This document shows positions 12,310 to 23,997 of a stretch of 64,000 nt of DNA, piece after piece. Under the pieces are notes generated by a model. That model did no database searches and was not told where the DNA came from. It was given only the letters and a program-made list of their open reading frames with translations. The DNA is from Brienomyrus brachyistius. Its lineage: Eukaryota > Chordata > Actinopteri > Osteoglossiformes > Mormyridae. The number at the start of each line of letters is the position of its first letter. Positions within the stretch are counted from its first letter, which is position 1. Location of the stretch: NCBI RefSeq assembly GCF_023856365.1, contig NC_064551.1, positions 2,501-66,500 of the forward strand, written 5' to 3'. A program made the translations under genes and the position numbers.

Positions 12310-12445
12310 TATCCATCCGTCTGTGTCCATTTCTCATCCATCCTTCCATCAACCACTTATTCTGGGTCAGACGGTCACCAGGAGCCTATTCCAGGCAGCA
12401 TAAAACACAAAGCAAGAGTAGAACCAGGATGGGATGCCAGTACCT
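12310..12445 (-). mobile_element. Old fragment of the GGAT-tailed SINE
   Basis: Read on the plus strand: ATCCATC repeats, CAACCACTTATTCTGGGTCA, GGAGCCTATTCCAGGCAGCA, and AACCAGGATGGGATGCCA. This is a diverged reverse copy of the 3-prime part of the SINE seen intact at 61923. Confidence 0.6.
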
Positions 12446-13067
12446 CAAGTTACATAAAAGGTATGAGCGACCCAAAGTGCAACCTGTATAGAAATACTCA
12501 CCCCGTTGTTCCCATTCAACCTATGAGCCACCTGACAGCCGACAGTCAATCATTAAACACAGACACATCACTGGTCAGGTCATCCATACAAACCACACAC
12601 GTACAGAGCAAAGGGGTAAGAGAATGTGATAAATAGCCGCACCCGGACCATGTTCATGTGCATGCTGTTCTGAAAGAAGGCCCAGAGCTGGCCCAGAGTT
12701 ATTACACAATAGCTGTACTAACACAATATTACTACAGGCTCCACCTCCAGAACTTTCTCTTGCATCTTCTACTTGATCAACTACTTGATCGCTTTTTTTT
12801 TTTTTTTGAAGAAACCACAATGGGACTAGGGTGACATTTCACCACTCTAATTCAGAAAGGTCAAGCTAAAATCCTTTTGGCAATAGTTAAAAGGGACATA
12901 GATAAAAAGACATTTCCTGATCTTTCCACTTCTATCCTGTGCAAAAATTCATAGTTCATCCATACATTTTCTGATGATTTCTCCTAATCAAAATATAGTA
13001 ACTAGAAGTCAATCCTGCAAAGCACAAAGCAGAAGGCAAAGCAATGTTCAAGAGGGAAAATACAATT

Positions 13068-13112
13068 AATGTAAATACAATTAATGTAAATACAATTAAT
13101 GTAAATACAATT
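13068..13112. repeat. 15-bp tandem repeat, about three copies
   Basis: Three consecutive copies of AATGTAAATACAATT in an AT-rich intron-like region. Confidence 0.85.
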
Positions 13113-13381
13113 AAACAGAAACAGTTAGATGTGCTTTACTTTTAACTATTATTAAACTGCAATTATGATGACTTGTTCAATTAGTAACATTTTCTATGAA
13201 TGCAATGTCTAAAAGACTCTACAAACATTAGTACACTTTATATACCTCCCTTCTTGGCATAGTTGGCCCAAATAACTTAAAAATTCAGAAAAGATGTAAG
13301 ACACTGTAGATTAGATGATTATCATAGACAGACTTAATAGCAGTTGGTAATAAACAATTTGAACATCTAGGTAAGGAAAGC

Positions 13382-13530
13382 CAGGATTATTCATTCATTC
13401 ATTTTCTATACCATTTATCCTGGTATAGAAAACGTATTGGGTCATGGAGGTCCAGAACCTATCCTGAGACAATGGGCACAAGGCAAGGAATAACCGAGCA
13501 TGGTCCACCAACCTATTGCAAGGCACATGA
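13382..13530 (-). mobile_element. Old fragment of the GGAT-tailed SINE
   Basis: On the plus strand: ATTCATTCATTTTCTATACC, ATTTATCCTG, GAACCTATCCTGAGACAATG, GGCACAAGGCAAGGAATAAC. It is a diverged reverse copy with a small internal duplication (GGTATAGAAAACG). Confidence 0.55.
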
Positions 13531-14282
13531 TTATATATCATAAGTATTATAAGTAAATAATGGATGGGTTCAAGGACAACTGTTGGTCAGTTCCTCCTCG
13601 TCCCATATATATGTGAGAAATAAGTATGTAGGTTTTATTAGACCTGCCGTTAAGAAGGATATGCAGTGCTTCCATGCAGCACTCACGGTAGACTGTGCAG
13701 CAGTAGATGAGCCCATAAGACAGAAATGGACCACAGTATCAAAAAATACCTACGACAGGACAGCACAATAGACATTTTAGCGTCTCTCTTGATACCTTTT
13801 AAATTGTGTGAAAGCGGACTGCATTTCAAGCATTTTTAAAGGGATTAACATAATAGAATTTCAGTCAAAGATCAATTTTGGTAGAAAATTTGTGAAAAGA
13901 TACCTGATAATCGCTTCTTTCAATCCGGAATGCACTCACAGTATTACAATTGGGTCAACGACAATGGGGTCACCTACTTCCCCTTTTCATCTGTAAGCTC
14001 ACGACAGCTTACCCTGGACGATGTCACATTCAATACCTTCTACCTGAACTGAACAGCCACAAGCAAAAGTTCAACAATTAAACAGGGCTGATGTTGAGTG
14101 CTACTCATATGTGTAACTCAACACCCTGACGTTATCCACTATCTAGCACTCTAATATCAAGGTGTTGAAGCTTTTTTGAAGAGTAACATTACCTGGTGCA
14201 ACTTCTTGGAGGTGCCCAAGAGCACTTTGCCCCACAATCGCAGATCGGGGCCAGCAGTGTGGCGGTCAAGCACCCTGGGAAG

Positions 14283-16451
14283 CTGAGTAGGGAAAGAGTT
14301 TATGGGTAAGTAAACACATTAACTGCAGGATAAGCCTGAATAAGCCAAATGTCTATTGTTTTAATGCAATCATACAATATGTAACACTTACAGGTAGGTG
14401 TACACTACTGGGAGAAATACTATATTGTGGCAATTCCTGTTTGCTTTAAATATTGGAGGCAGGTGTGGAGAGGTGGGGGGGGGCTCCTTAGCCTTTGATA
14501 CCCATGCATAGGCAGCTCATGGCATCTTTAGACCATGACATGCTGCATTTATACTGCATAGTCTCACCACCTCACTGGGATTTACATGCTATATTTAATA
14601 CATAGTATAATAACTGTCTTATTTAAAAGAGAAATGAATTAATATGTGGCCTTGGGGCGCTTGCTTAATTATGTAACAATTTCGCAAACATATAGTTTCA
14701 TGACAAAAGTCTATTGACAAGCAAATTTTACATTTACAGCATTTGGCAGACGCCCTTAGCCAGAGCGACTTACATGCTTTAAGACTCTACAATGAATTTG
14801 TTCGGATACTAGCTCAATAAAGACCCAGGCTATGAATACTATCTGAATACTCTGTTGGGAAAATTTTTAACCCTAACCCTAATTTTTTTAATAAGGAAAA
14901 GAGCTCAGAGTAAGATGCCAGAAGTAATACATCTCCACACATACATTTCCTTTTTAGTATGCGTTATATTTTTTCTGACGGACTCAGTTCTGTTCTTGCC
15001 ATTTTCCTTTTAATTGTAATTGTAATCACTGGCTCCCAAAGTGATACTAAACAAAAATGTCTGGTGTTTGTTACTGTATTGTAAAGGTGTTACTAATTAA
15101 AAGTCACCCAATGAGACTGCTTGTAAATTAACTTTTTAACTCAGAAAACTGTGATACCATCTCCTAAGGCTTTCTGTGCACTGTATACTTCATTAGACTT
15201 AAGATGCATTTTAGATTTTAAATAGCTGGAAATCACAGCATCTTCCTTAATAAAAAAAAACCTGCATTTATTCCAAATAATAGCTAGTCTTCCACCAGAG
15301 AAAAACAAACAAAAATATATACTATTTAAAAAAAATAAATAAATCAGGAAACATTCTGCGATAAAGAGAACTCCAAAAATCCACATCCTTCCACTTACAT
15401 TCGCCCTCCCTTATCACTTCAGATCAAGAGGTAGCAGTACTGAAAACGCAAATTCCCATGCATGGGCTGTGATTGAAACTGTCCCCCACAGCTGTTTACA
15501 ACAGGAAAGACCCATGCAGAAAAACATGGGCCTTGACTATGGGGGTGGAGTAAAACTGCTTATCTGTATGGGGCGGAAAAGGCAGAGCTGGCAATCTCTC
15601 CAGCCTGATTGGACGTTGACTTATTTTGCTGTTCAGCAGGTCAGCTAATCACACCACTACCCTCCCCACCGCCTCAACAGAAATGACCGTAACGACCACT
15701 CTTGTTAGCAGCGAATTTCAATTAAACCAAAATTAAACATGTGCGCTCCACACACAAGCACAACGTGGTACTGTCCATTTAGTATCAGGGAATGCAAACA
15801 TATTCTCTTTCCTGTTAGCTTTGCATAGGATAAACCACCATTTGCCTATGAACTTATTCCTTGATTTTATTTTTAATATTACAATTTTTCATGACACTGA
15901 CAGAACTTCAAACCTCATGACTTCACCCACAAAACAGGGAGAACAAATCCATTTTTAGATGACAATATGTCCTTACATGAAAAAAATATCCGAGTAAACC
16001 ACATTTTATTATCGACCGTGCCTGCTCTACAGATCGGTAGCTTTGGTTACTGAAACCTTGCATCACTTCCCTGCCCGTCCTCAATATAAAAAACATGGGT
16101 GAAAGACCCCAAATCACCCAATGTCCCACTAAAGCATCCATGTTTATTCTGTTAAAATGTAAGCCCTGTAGCTAAGAACTGCTCTTACCGTCATGGTTGT
16201 GAGGGCTAGGATTCAAAAGCATCCCCACTGCTCACATTTAGTCAAACATCCTCTTCTATAAGCCAGAGTTAGGAAACTGGCTTCGCAGTCAGCATGAAAG
16301 TAATAGCTGCTAAGTGTTAAAGACTAAGTTCTCACTCCATCCTGCAGAACTGATGACTGTTTTAGCCCCCTTCTGATGCTAAATCAGACATGGGGCCTGA
16401 TGAGAGCAAGAAGAATCATCACCCTTAAGAATTAAGCTTGAGAGGACTGAC
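14283..16451. other. Intron-like region between ABCA4-like exons 7 and 6
   Basis: No further exon was recognised. At 14733-14780 the sequence TTACAGCATTTGGCAGACGC followed by CCAGAGCGACTTACATG is a motif very common in dispersed fish repeats. At 14869-14885 there is a short AACCCTAACCCTAA. Positions 15560-15700 are moderately GC-rich without a visible exon. Confidence 0.45.
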
Positions 16452-16924
16452 CAAGTGGAAGAGCTTGAAGAAGTCAATGTTGTCGTACATGCTGTCCTCA
16501 ATGGCATGCAGCTTCTGCTGGCTCAGGGTGCACACGGCTTCACGCACTCCGCACAGACCCTCAGGACTGGGGATGTAACGTTCCAGGAGGACTTGACAGC
16601 AGGCTAAATCCTTCAACCTTAGGTCTGGCACTCCACTCGCAAACTAGGTAGCAAGGAGCACACAGGAAATGACATCAATCAGACCTACCAACTCTGCACA
16701 ACAATCACATCATTTTGCCCCAATACATATGAGGTAAACAGGCATGCTTAGTTAAAAACACAGCCCTACAGACAAATTTCACCGGCAGTGACAATGGATT
16801 TCCAACCTTCAGATACCATATGTCCTGCACCCCGGCCTCCTCAAACAGAACAGGCATTTCAGGGTTTGGAATGGAAAATATTTCATAAAGGATCCAGCTT
16901 TCAGAAAATGTCAGAAAATGATTT

Positions 16925-19330
16925 ATCAGAGCAGTTAACTTTAAAACATTTACTAAATGACACTAATCGACACCAAACACAATACATTCAAAATTATTCA
17001 AAAAGAACAACAAATATACAAGAACCCTCAGTCCCTCAGGTACCGGTGGCCCTCAAAACACGCGTCAACTCTGCACCCTGTGCTCCCTGACACAAAGAAG
17101 TGAGCCTCTGAAACAAACTGGCATTAGTCCCTAAGATTACTGGAGTCTGATCTGGGGTAATTGGGCCCGGGCAAATCAGTGCCAGAACAGACAATGTCTC
17201 AGGAGCACCTGTAAACTCTTTTGGGAACTGAACCTCCACCACCACATAGCCTTTGTATGGATAACTGGCTTCACTAAGGCCCCATATGGCTAAACCAGAT
17301 ACAGGGTGGATGGGGACATTAGACAAGTACTGTGCATACCACTTCTCAAAGATAATAGTTACCTGTGACCCACTATCCAACAGTGCTGTACACGGGTGAC
17401 CATTGATCCTAAGCTGCACTGTAGATATGGGCCCTACTAAACCTTTCGGCACAGAATTTACTGACTTGAACTGTATGGCTTGTTTTTTTACAGAACAATG
17501 CAATGCCTCGTTCCCAGATTCTCAGTCACTATTACTATGTTTCTCCCTGGCTCTACGCAGTGAAGCTATCAGTTTAATCACTTCCTTATTTTCTGGATAC
17601 GTGCACTTCCTAGCTATATGCCCGTTTCCTCCACAACGGTAACAGAAACGGTCAGCCTCTCTCATGCCATATGTCTTGTAAGAAGATGGTGAACTGCCTT
17701 CGTTTGAAATCGGTTTGACAGCACTAGCCAAAACCGATCGTCCCCTGACCTCTTCTAATGTCCTTACCTTCTGTTTAAGCCTACTAACTCTCTTCTGCAG
17801 TGCAACAACATCTGACCTGTCCTTATCCACAGATAATGGTTCCAAAGGTAAAATTTGTGTCTCCATAGCATCCCTAGTAGCATTAGGATTGCTGCTCATT
17901 GCTATTACTTTAGCCTTCAAGGCCTTTAGATCAGCCTTTAACTCCTGCATCTCAAATCCTGACAACAGAATCCTCTTGAGCTTCAACATTACGAACCCTA
18001 ACACTTACTCGCTGCCGTGACTTTTCATACTCTTCCTCTTCCCGAATCTCGGTAAGTCAATAAAAGCAGGGGGGTTATTCCTCCTCTCTTTGAGGCACAA
18101 TTGTAATAACAGCAAATCAGCGCCCACTGCTCCTCTGAGTAACTGCTCTACCCTTACCCTATCCATATCCCTTACCAATATTCCTCCTTTCTTTACCACT
18201 TTTGCCAGGAAAGGTTCCAGTCTCCTAAAATAATCTGATAATTTTTCACCAGATTTTTGTTGCATAAAACGGAACGCAAAATACAAATCCTCGCCAGATT
18301 CTGGTGACCCAAAAGCACTGTTTATAGCTTTCAGGTATTCTTCGGGCTTGGCTTCAGGTTTACTGAATCTCAGAACCCTGATAATCTCTAAAGCAGGGCC
18401 CCTCAAACTTTCCAGTATTCTACGCCTCTTTTCTCTATCAGGACAATCACTCTCCTCTACCATCAAAGTTGCCTGCTCCAGCCAATACTCCAAGGGTTCC
18501 TCCCCTGCAGGAGTGGGAGTGATGCCTGAAAAAACCCTGGGGCGGCGGTAACCCTGACCCTCAGACTGACCCTTATAAACCTGTTTTAACAACTCTCCCA
18601 TTACTTCAAAAAGTGACTCCTCACTGTCCCCTTTAGAACTACTGGCAGCACAATAGCTCCGTAAATCAGCCACCGTTTTCCCTTCATTACACAATGACGC
18701 AGTTAACTTTAAAACATTTACTAAATGACACTAATCGACACCAAACATAATACATTCAAACATATTCAAAAAGAACAACAAATATACAATAACCCTCGGT
18801 CCGGTAGTCCATCAAACACTTAAATATGAAGAAAATTAAAGCAAAGGACCGTGGCAGGCCTGGTTGATGCTTGCGTCCGTAGTGACTACAAACGAAAAAA
18901 ATGGACGCTTCACTCTGAAGAGCAAAAACAAAATAAATAAAAAATAATACGCCTACCAGTCCACCCAATTCCAGGCGTGCTCCAAATATCTTTCCTTCAT
19001 CCCACGGTCTTTCCCTCCCGTAGGGCGAATTTACTCTCCCTCTCCGAAGCGCTGTGCTGGTGATTCTCCGCTGTCCGCAGCTTGTGGCGAGCCCCTCGCA
19101 AGACGAGCAGTCCTGCGACTCCCGTTCCAGCCGGCTTCTCTCTCTTGACCGGGTACGCTGGCATTTCTCACCGCTCCACGGCTTGAAACAGTCGCTCACA
19201 AGACGAGCAGTCTTGTCCGCTTCTCCTTCCCCGCCAGTCTTCCTTTTTTCCCGCCAGAGTCTCTCGTTCCCGCCAGTCTCTTGCTCCCGCCCCTTTTCCC
19301 GATTGGCGGACATAACAGAACCCAATTAAA
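16925..19330 (-). pseudogene. Decayed LTR-type retroelement with PNMA-like gag and a protease domain
   Basis: On the minus strand the capsid-like part (18691-18005) contains PAGEEPLEYWLEQA, RRRILESLRGPALEIIRVLR and KLSDYFRRLEPFL, the pattern of Ty3/gypsy-type gag shared with the PNMA/ZCCHC12 family. A second frame (to 17522) holds a CCHC zinc knuckle, CYRCGGNGHIARKC. A third (to 17036) holds a retropepsin-like core with LLDSGSQVTII near 17360-17390. No ATG opens the capsid frame, and the three parts are separated by at least two frame changes, so it is dead. A 104-bp direct repeat (16931-17034 and 18699-18802) flanks it and may be LTR or leader sequence; true ends are uncertain. RT and integrase are absent. 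Confidence 0.75.
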
Positions 19331-19817
19331 GTAAACGGATACAGGAATGTAAAACAACCATGTTCTATTCATACTCCGCAGAATAAAATTTAAAAAAAGA
19401 ATCGAACACCGGATTACACATGCGTATGCCTGTTGGGTAAGAGCCTTCCATAAAAAAATTGTCTTAACTGAGAAGGTGTGTCATTCCATCCAGACCGCCC
19501 TTTGCATGAGATTGTCTCCGGGTCTCCTGCAACCCCGGCTACTTGGACGATTAATGCATGAATGGATCTAAGGTGCCTTACATCAGTCACAAATATAGTA
19601 ATAACTACCCACACATAAAAGATTACTGAGCTTTACAGGAAAGGTGTTAATACAATGATTGGTTCAGAGAGATAACCAATCCGATTATACAGAAGGTGGG
19701 TCCAAGCAGCTAGAGGAGGCGGGACCAAACAATCAGATGTTCCATAACCAAGGGAACCATAACATTAAGGACATGGCTAAACAGAGGAGCACTGCCATGG
19801 AAGATTATAAGCACAAA

Positions 19818-20300
19818 AATTCAAATGGCAATTCATTTTGCAATTGTCAATTCAATATTCAACCAGAGCATGCATTTGTCATTTCAATATTTAATCTGTG
19901 CATGTAATTTGAAAATATATTTTGCAATCGGCAATTCAATGTGCAAAGTGCTTATGAAATCCTTAATTAATTTCATAATGTTTTGAATAAAAAATAGAAT
20001 GACAATTCACTGAATTGCATTTCGTTTTGCCATGGGCTTTTTGCCTCTTTATTCAAATGGAAATTCATTTGGCAATTGTCAATTCAATATTCAATCAGAG
20101 CATGCATTTGTCATTTCAATATTTAATCTGTGCATGTAATTTGAAAATACATTCTGCAATCAACATTTCAATGTGCAAAGTGCTTATGAAATCCTTAATT
20201 CATTTAAAAATATTTTGAATAACAAATAGAATAACAAATCACTGAATTGCATTTCGTATTACCATGGGCTTTTTGCCTCTTTATTCAAATGGCAATGGCG
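19818..20300. repeat. ~233-bp tandem duplication, about two copies
   Basis: ATTCAAATGGCAATTCATTT at 19818 recurs at about 20050 with GCAATTGTCAATTCAATATT and GAGCATGCATTTGTCATTTC in the same order, and a third start (ATTCAAATGGCAATGG) appears at 20283. The copies are AT-rich and about 90 percent similar by eye. Open frames here are by-products. Confidence 0.8.
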
Positions 20301-20384
20301 TCCCCGGGAATTGCATTGCATGTTCGGGAGAAAACTCAATTTGCAATTCCCAACTGTCAGACCGCTCATCAAGGTGGACCTTCA

Positions 20385-20519
20385 TTAACGACGTCACTTC
20401 CTTGTTTAGGGCCTCGCTAGCATTCAACGGATTTGTTCGTTTAGTTAGAATGAGTAATGGCGGCAGAAGAGCTTGCAGTAAATATTTCTGCCTTTGCAGA
20501 TGACATGGAAATTAATCAG
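20385..20519 (+). promoter_or_regulatory. Possible promoter and 21-codon first exon of an unknown gene
   Basis: A CpG-containing stretch has a CRE-type ACGTCA at 20391-20396 running into an ETS-type ACTTCC. It is followed by ATGGCGGCAGAAGAG at 20457, a Kozak-like start, encoding MAAEELAVN and ending in CAG|GTATCA at 20519/20520 (21 codons, phase 0). I do not recognise the peptide and found no second exon. Without splicing, the frame stops near 20590. Confidence 0.3.
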
Positions 20520-21640
20520 GTATCAGCAGTAGATGCGTTTGATAGGTTGTTTGTGTTGTCACAGAGGGTAACCAACTGCGTGACTTGATGTAACGCCTGA
20601 GCTACATTAGTTTGCACCCTTCTCGTATCAAGTCCAGTTAAGATTGTAAGTTCCTCTACGCATCTGCCCTCACAAGAACTTCGGGAATGCCAGTCACGTC
20701 AGAGTCGCTGCCTCCTCTAGCCCCAGGAACAGAAATCAGGCCTGAGAACTGGTTGGGTCCTAAGGTCTGGCTCATGTCCAATCTCCAGCGTAGAAGTACA
20801 ATAATTAAATGGAGGACAGCGCTGGGGCTGGCCAGCGGCACCTCAGGGTCCTGCTGATACCACACACATTCCTGGGCACCTGCTGGGAATTAATTGTCCC
20901 ACATGTTCCTTTTCCTTGGGATCCTACATCTGACTTCAACGCCCATTTGTCCACTCTCTAGAAATTTGCATGCGTCTGGGCCTTGTGAGCGTGCTTAGCG
21001 CACGTGCTCCAGTTTGCGTGCGTGCAGAAGTCCACAAATTTCTACATTGTGTTTTTGTGTGCTTGGGCCCAGTGCCAACCTGGCCAAAACCTGAGGTGCC
21101 CTGATCACAAAGATGGCTGGAAGATTTCATCAGATTAGTTGCTAAGTGAGGACCCAGCCAGTGTGTACTCCTTTCAAACAGCTACGGGGTGAATTGACAA
21201 GTCTTGAGAAAGGCCAAGTCAGTGAAATGTTTGCATTTTTGGGATAAAATTTGCATATGAAAGCTGATTGAAATCCATTGAAGTGTCAGTCCGTAGATTT
21301 TTTTTTCGTCTTTGTCTTTTGGCCAGTGGGTTGCATATGCTTTCACATCCTGCATATTATTCTACAGCAGAGGGCCAGATGTAGCTATGGATCAAAGCTG
21401 TCCTCTGTGGGGTAGCTAACTTCCAGAACATTCTTTAAGATAAAAATTAAGAAAAAAAAACAATACCAAAATTAAATGAGTCTAAGGCTAAATGAAGCAG
21501 GACTGTTAAAGGATAATAGTAAAATCAATAAAGTTTTATGTAATGACAACACGGTAATGTAAAAGTAAGCTATTGAACCAATAGAAACCAAGGACATCAG
21601 CAAAATTATCAAAAAGTATACAGATAAATAACTTGAATTT
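20520..21640. other. Unassigned spacer
   Basis: Open frames on both strands are short and match nothing I know. No clear transposon ends were seen. Confidence 0.4.
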
Positions 21641-21660
21641 CCACAGGGGAAAATTTATGC

Positions 21661-21749
21661 TCCTTCAAGCTAGAATCAAACCAGTGACCTAAGGATGTCC
21701 ATCTGCATTTCCCTACAGTCCTCTGCTCTACCCGCTGAGCTATCAAAGG
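21661..21749 (-). tRNA. tRNA-Tyr (GTA), intron-containing, probably decayed
   Basis: The minus strand reads CCTTTGATAGCTCAGCGGGT, AGAGCAGAGGACTGTAG, a 16-base intron, then ATCCTTAGGTCACTGG, TTTGATTCTAGCTTGAAGGA. This is the vertebrate tRNA-Tyr layout: D-arm A box TAGCTCAGCGGGTAGA, anticodon GTA, intron after position 37, anticodon stem GAGGA/TCCTT. The acceptor stem pairs with wobbles (CCTTTGA/TTGAAGG). The T-loop and B box read GGTTTGATTC instead of the usual GGTTCGATTC, and further C-to-T and G-to-A changes occur, as expected from CpG decay. It is probably a pseudogene. Confidence 0.75.
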
Positions 21750-21919
21750 GAGCCAGAAGAGCACTTGGAAGATAAGTAAGTGAGCAAAAATCCTGAGAAC
21801 AGCAGAAATATGTAGAGAATGCATAATATTACCAGATCACTATTTATTCAGGAGATTATCAAATCTGTACATTATTAAAGATCCAGATTTTCCCATAACC
21901 CCACCAACCATTTGGGAGA

Positions 21920-22395
21920 TGGATGAACAGAAGTTTGGACACACCTGCTTTTAATGCATTTGACTCAATTTTAGCTGTTACTCTCCTTACAGTACAAGGC
22001 TGTGAGGCAATGAAGCAATATAGCAAATATTGCAATGGTCAAGAGAAATGTTCAACATCACAAAATATTAGACTCTTAAAATAGCCCCTTTTTGCTTTCA
22101 AATTCTTTTCAATTCTTTCAACCAGCTTCCAGATGTAGCCACCTGGAATGCTTCTACAACAGTCCTGAAGGAGTTTCCATGAGTTCTGGGCACATCTAAA
22201 AATCATCCAAAACCATCTCTAAAGGGTTTAGGTTGGGGATTGTAGGAGCCTGGTCATCTGTCATATCACTCCATCACTTTCCTTGTTCATAAGATAATAC
22301 TACATAACCTCAAGGTGTGCTTAGGATCATTATATTGTTGAAGAACAAATGATTTGTAGTAGGAATGTCCAGACTTGAAGAGTTGGAAACTCACG
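21920..22395 (-). mobile_element. Tc1/mariner remnant
   Basis: ACAGAAGTTTGGACACACCT near 21928 is a typical fish Tc1 terminal sequence. It is followed by the reverse-strand phrase series of a Tc1 transposase (CCAGCTTCCAGATG, CTGAAGGAGTTTCC, GGGTTTAGGTTGGGGATTG, GGATCATTATATTGTTGAAG). The frame is broken many times. Confidence 0.6.
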
Positions 22396-22600
22396 CTTTC
22401 AGAATCTCACAGTCACACATGAAATCTTACAGCAAATGTATATTATTCCACTGTAAACCTAAAATTACCTACATCAAAAGCTTTGGGTAGTTTGCAATCC
22501 CTACAGACTATTCACAAAGTAATAAAGTATAAATATAAATGCTGTGCAGACTTGCTTCAAACTGAAAATCTCACGCCAGCCAGCCTTTGGTACTGACAAC
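22396..22600. repeat. Dispersed repeat, second copy at 56097
   Basis: Shares ordered blocks with 56097-56303: AATCCATATTATTC-like, TAAACCTAAAATTA, TAGTTTGCAA, GTAATAAA, and GAAAATCTCA followed by GCCAGCCAGC. Family unknown. It ends just to the right of the Tc1 remnant. Confidence 0.6.
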
Positions 22601-22988
22601 CTTTTTTACAGGTGCTGTATAATTGAAGTCTATGAAATGGTGAGATGCAGATACTTATGACAAAAAGACCATAAAGGGGGAAATAAGGGTCTGGCATGAG
22701 GAGTGAGGCCTACCTGCTTGAGTCGCACTTGGGCATTTACTAGCTGATGAATGACAAAATCTGGCAAGAACACCTCCCACAGCATGAAGGAGCTGAGTGT
22801 TTCATTATCCTTCAGGACGTCTTTAATCTTCAGTCCACAACCTGGGGGGAAAGATGAAAATCATCAGATCAGGAGAGCCCTGCAACATATAGCTGGTCTA
22901 ATACTTGTAGAGTTCCCGAAACACAAGGGTAAATACCAACAAATGTCTAATGACATTCTGAAGTGAAACTTGCATTTCTATCAAAAGC

Positions 22989-23143
22989 AGTGCTTCTCAA
23001 TCCAGTGTTCATGGGCCGCCAAATAGTTTACATTTTTGCTCCCTCCCAGAACCAAACAGCATGGTATAGGCATGTTGGGATTTGGAGGGAGCAAAAATCT
23101 GCACTGTCTGGGGTCCCCAAGGACTGGATAGAGAAACATTGAC
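22989..23143. mobile_element. hAT-like MITE
   Basis: Starts CAGTGCTTCTCAATCCAGT and ends ACTGGATAGAGAAACATTG, an imperfect 19-bp inverted repeat of the CAGTGTTTCTCAA type common to hAT MITEs. A second internal inverted pair (TTTTTGCTCCCTCC and GGAGGGAGCAAAAA) forms a stem. Length is 155 bp. Confidence 0.65.
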
Positions 23144-23997
23144 CTAAGGAGTTCAAATCAGGACAAATGACAACGACATGTGAGGCATTGAGGCTGGTGT
23201 CTCCATCCAATGGAATGATCTGTAGGGTGACTGCTGTGATGTGGAGGAGCTACATGCTGAAAGCTCCGATTCATATTTTGTTAACCGATTTCTCTCTATC
23301 TGAAGTTTGCCTTCACTGTTGTTGATCTCTCGCTTGTGTGTAATTAGGATCCCAAGGCCAACGAATTTACCAGCGACAAAAGATGCGACCTTCAGAGTTG
23401 TGACCTTCACAGAATCGTAACCTTCACAGATATCTGACTTTGTCTCAGCTACCCGTTCAATACCTTAAAAAGTGAAGCCGTAACATCTAGCAACATCTAA
23501 AGAGACACAAATCTATAAAAGTTTCCAGTACATATTGTTTGCCGGGGTCTGGGGTCTTTAAGCTATTTGTTTTATTCTGTTTTGTCCTCAATAGCTGTGA
23601 CCCTGACTGTGCTGCATTACAGTTTGTCCCCCAACACACCTGCCAAATTTTAAGATTTCTTTATTTTTTCCTCGCTGAAACAAACAGTTTTACATTGACG
23701 CTTCTCTGCTGTTTTGCTCTAACCCTGCCTCTTCTCCCCGAAGCCTGTAAGGGGAAATCCCTCACTCAGTGTCCCACCCACATGGTCAAGATGTAGTCCT
23801 GGTCATGGTCAGTTCCCCATCGGGACCAGAGTGACCCTCGCAAATGCTACATATTGCGGTATTACCATGCACACTTATTCTGGAGCCTGTATTTTGGGAC
23901 TAATTTAAATTTACTTAGTGTATCAGGGTGTCATAGGATCTGTTTCCCAAGCAATGCTGCATAATAAATACACGAATATAGCTGAAAATAATATGAC
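23144..23997. other. Unassigned spacer
   Basis: No exon or transposon terminus recognised. A plus-strand frame at 23539-23796 (VLFCFVLNSCDPDC) has composition typical of noncoding T-rich DNA. Confidence 0.4.

Larger units (their letters stand above)
11742..22841 (-). pseudogene. abca4-like: ABCA4-like ABC transporter, four amino-terminal exons only
   Basis: Four minus-strand exons with splice signals match the first extracellular region of vertebrate ABCA4, an ABCA-subfamily lipid (retinoid) transporter of photoreceptor discs. By human numbering: exon 5 at 22841-22714 (128 bp, KIKDVLKDNETLSSF; 128 bp also in human as I recall), exon 6 at 16643-16452 (GVPDLRLKDLACCQVLLER, NIDFFKLF), exon 7 at 14282-14193 (90 bp as in human, LPRVLDRHTAGPDLRLWG), exon 11 at 11924-11742 (MPNFDCLTDQAILLL). 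Each exon is open. Donors are GTAGGC, GTCAGT, GTAATG and a weak GTCATT. I could not find exons 1-4, 8-10 or anything after 11; to the left lie only repeats and satellite. The locus therefore looks like a truncated relic unless the assembly is broken. ABCA1 or ABCA7 relatives are the alternative identity. Confidence 0.72.

Noticed and set aside
12211..12636. 141-codon plus-strand frame
   Set aside because: Spans the right end of a MITE and a reversed SINE fragment; no domain or homology recognised.
17403..18020. Plus-strand frames opposite the gag element
   Set aside because: Antisense shadows; the minus strand carries the zinc knuckle and protease motifs.
18756..19325. 189-codon minus-strand Arg/Glu-rich frame
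   Set aside because: Lies in the putative LTR/leader region of the decayed gag element, low complexity, no recognised domain.
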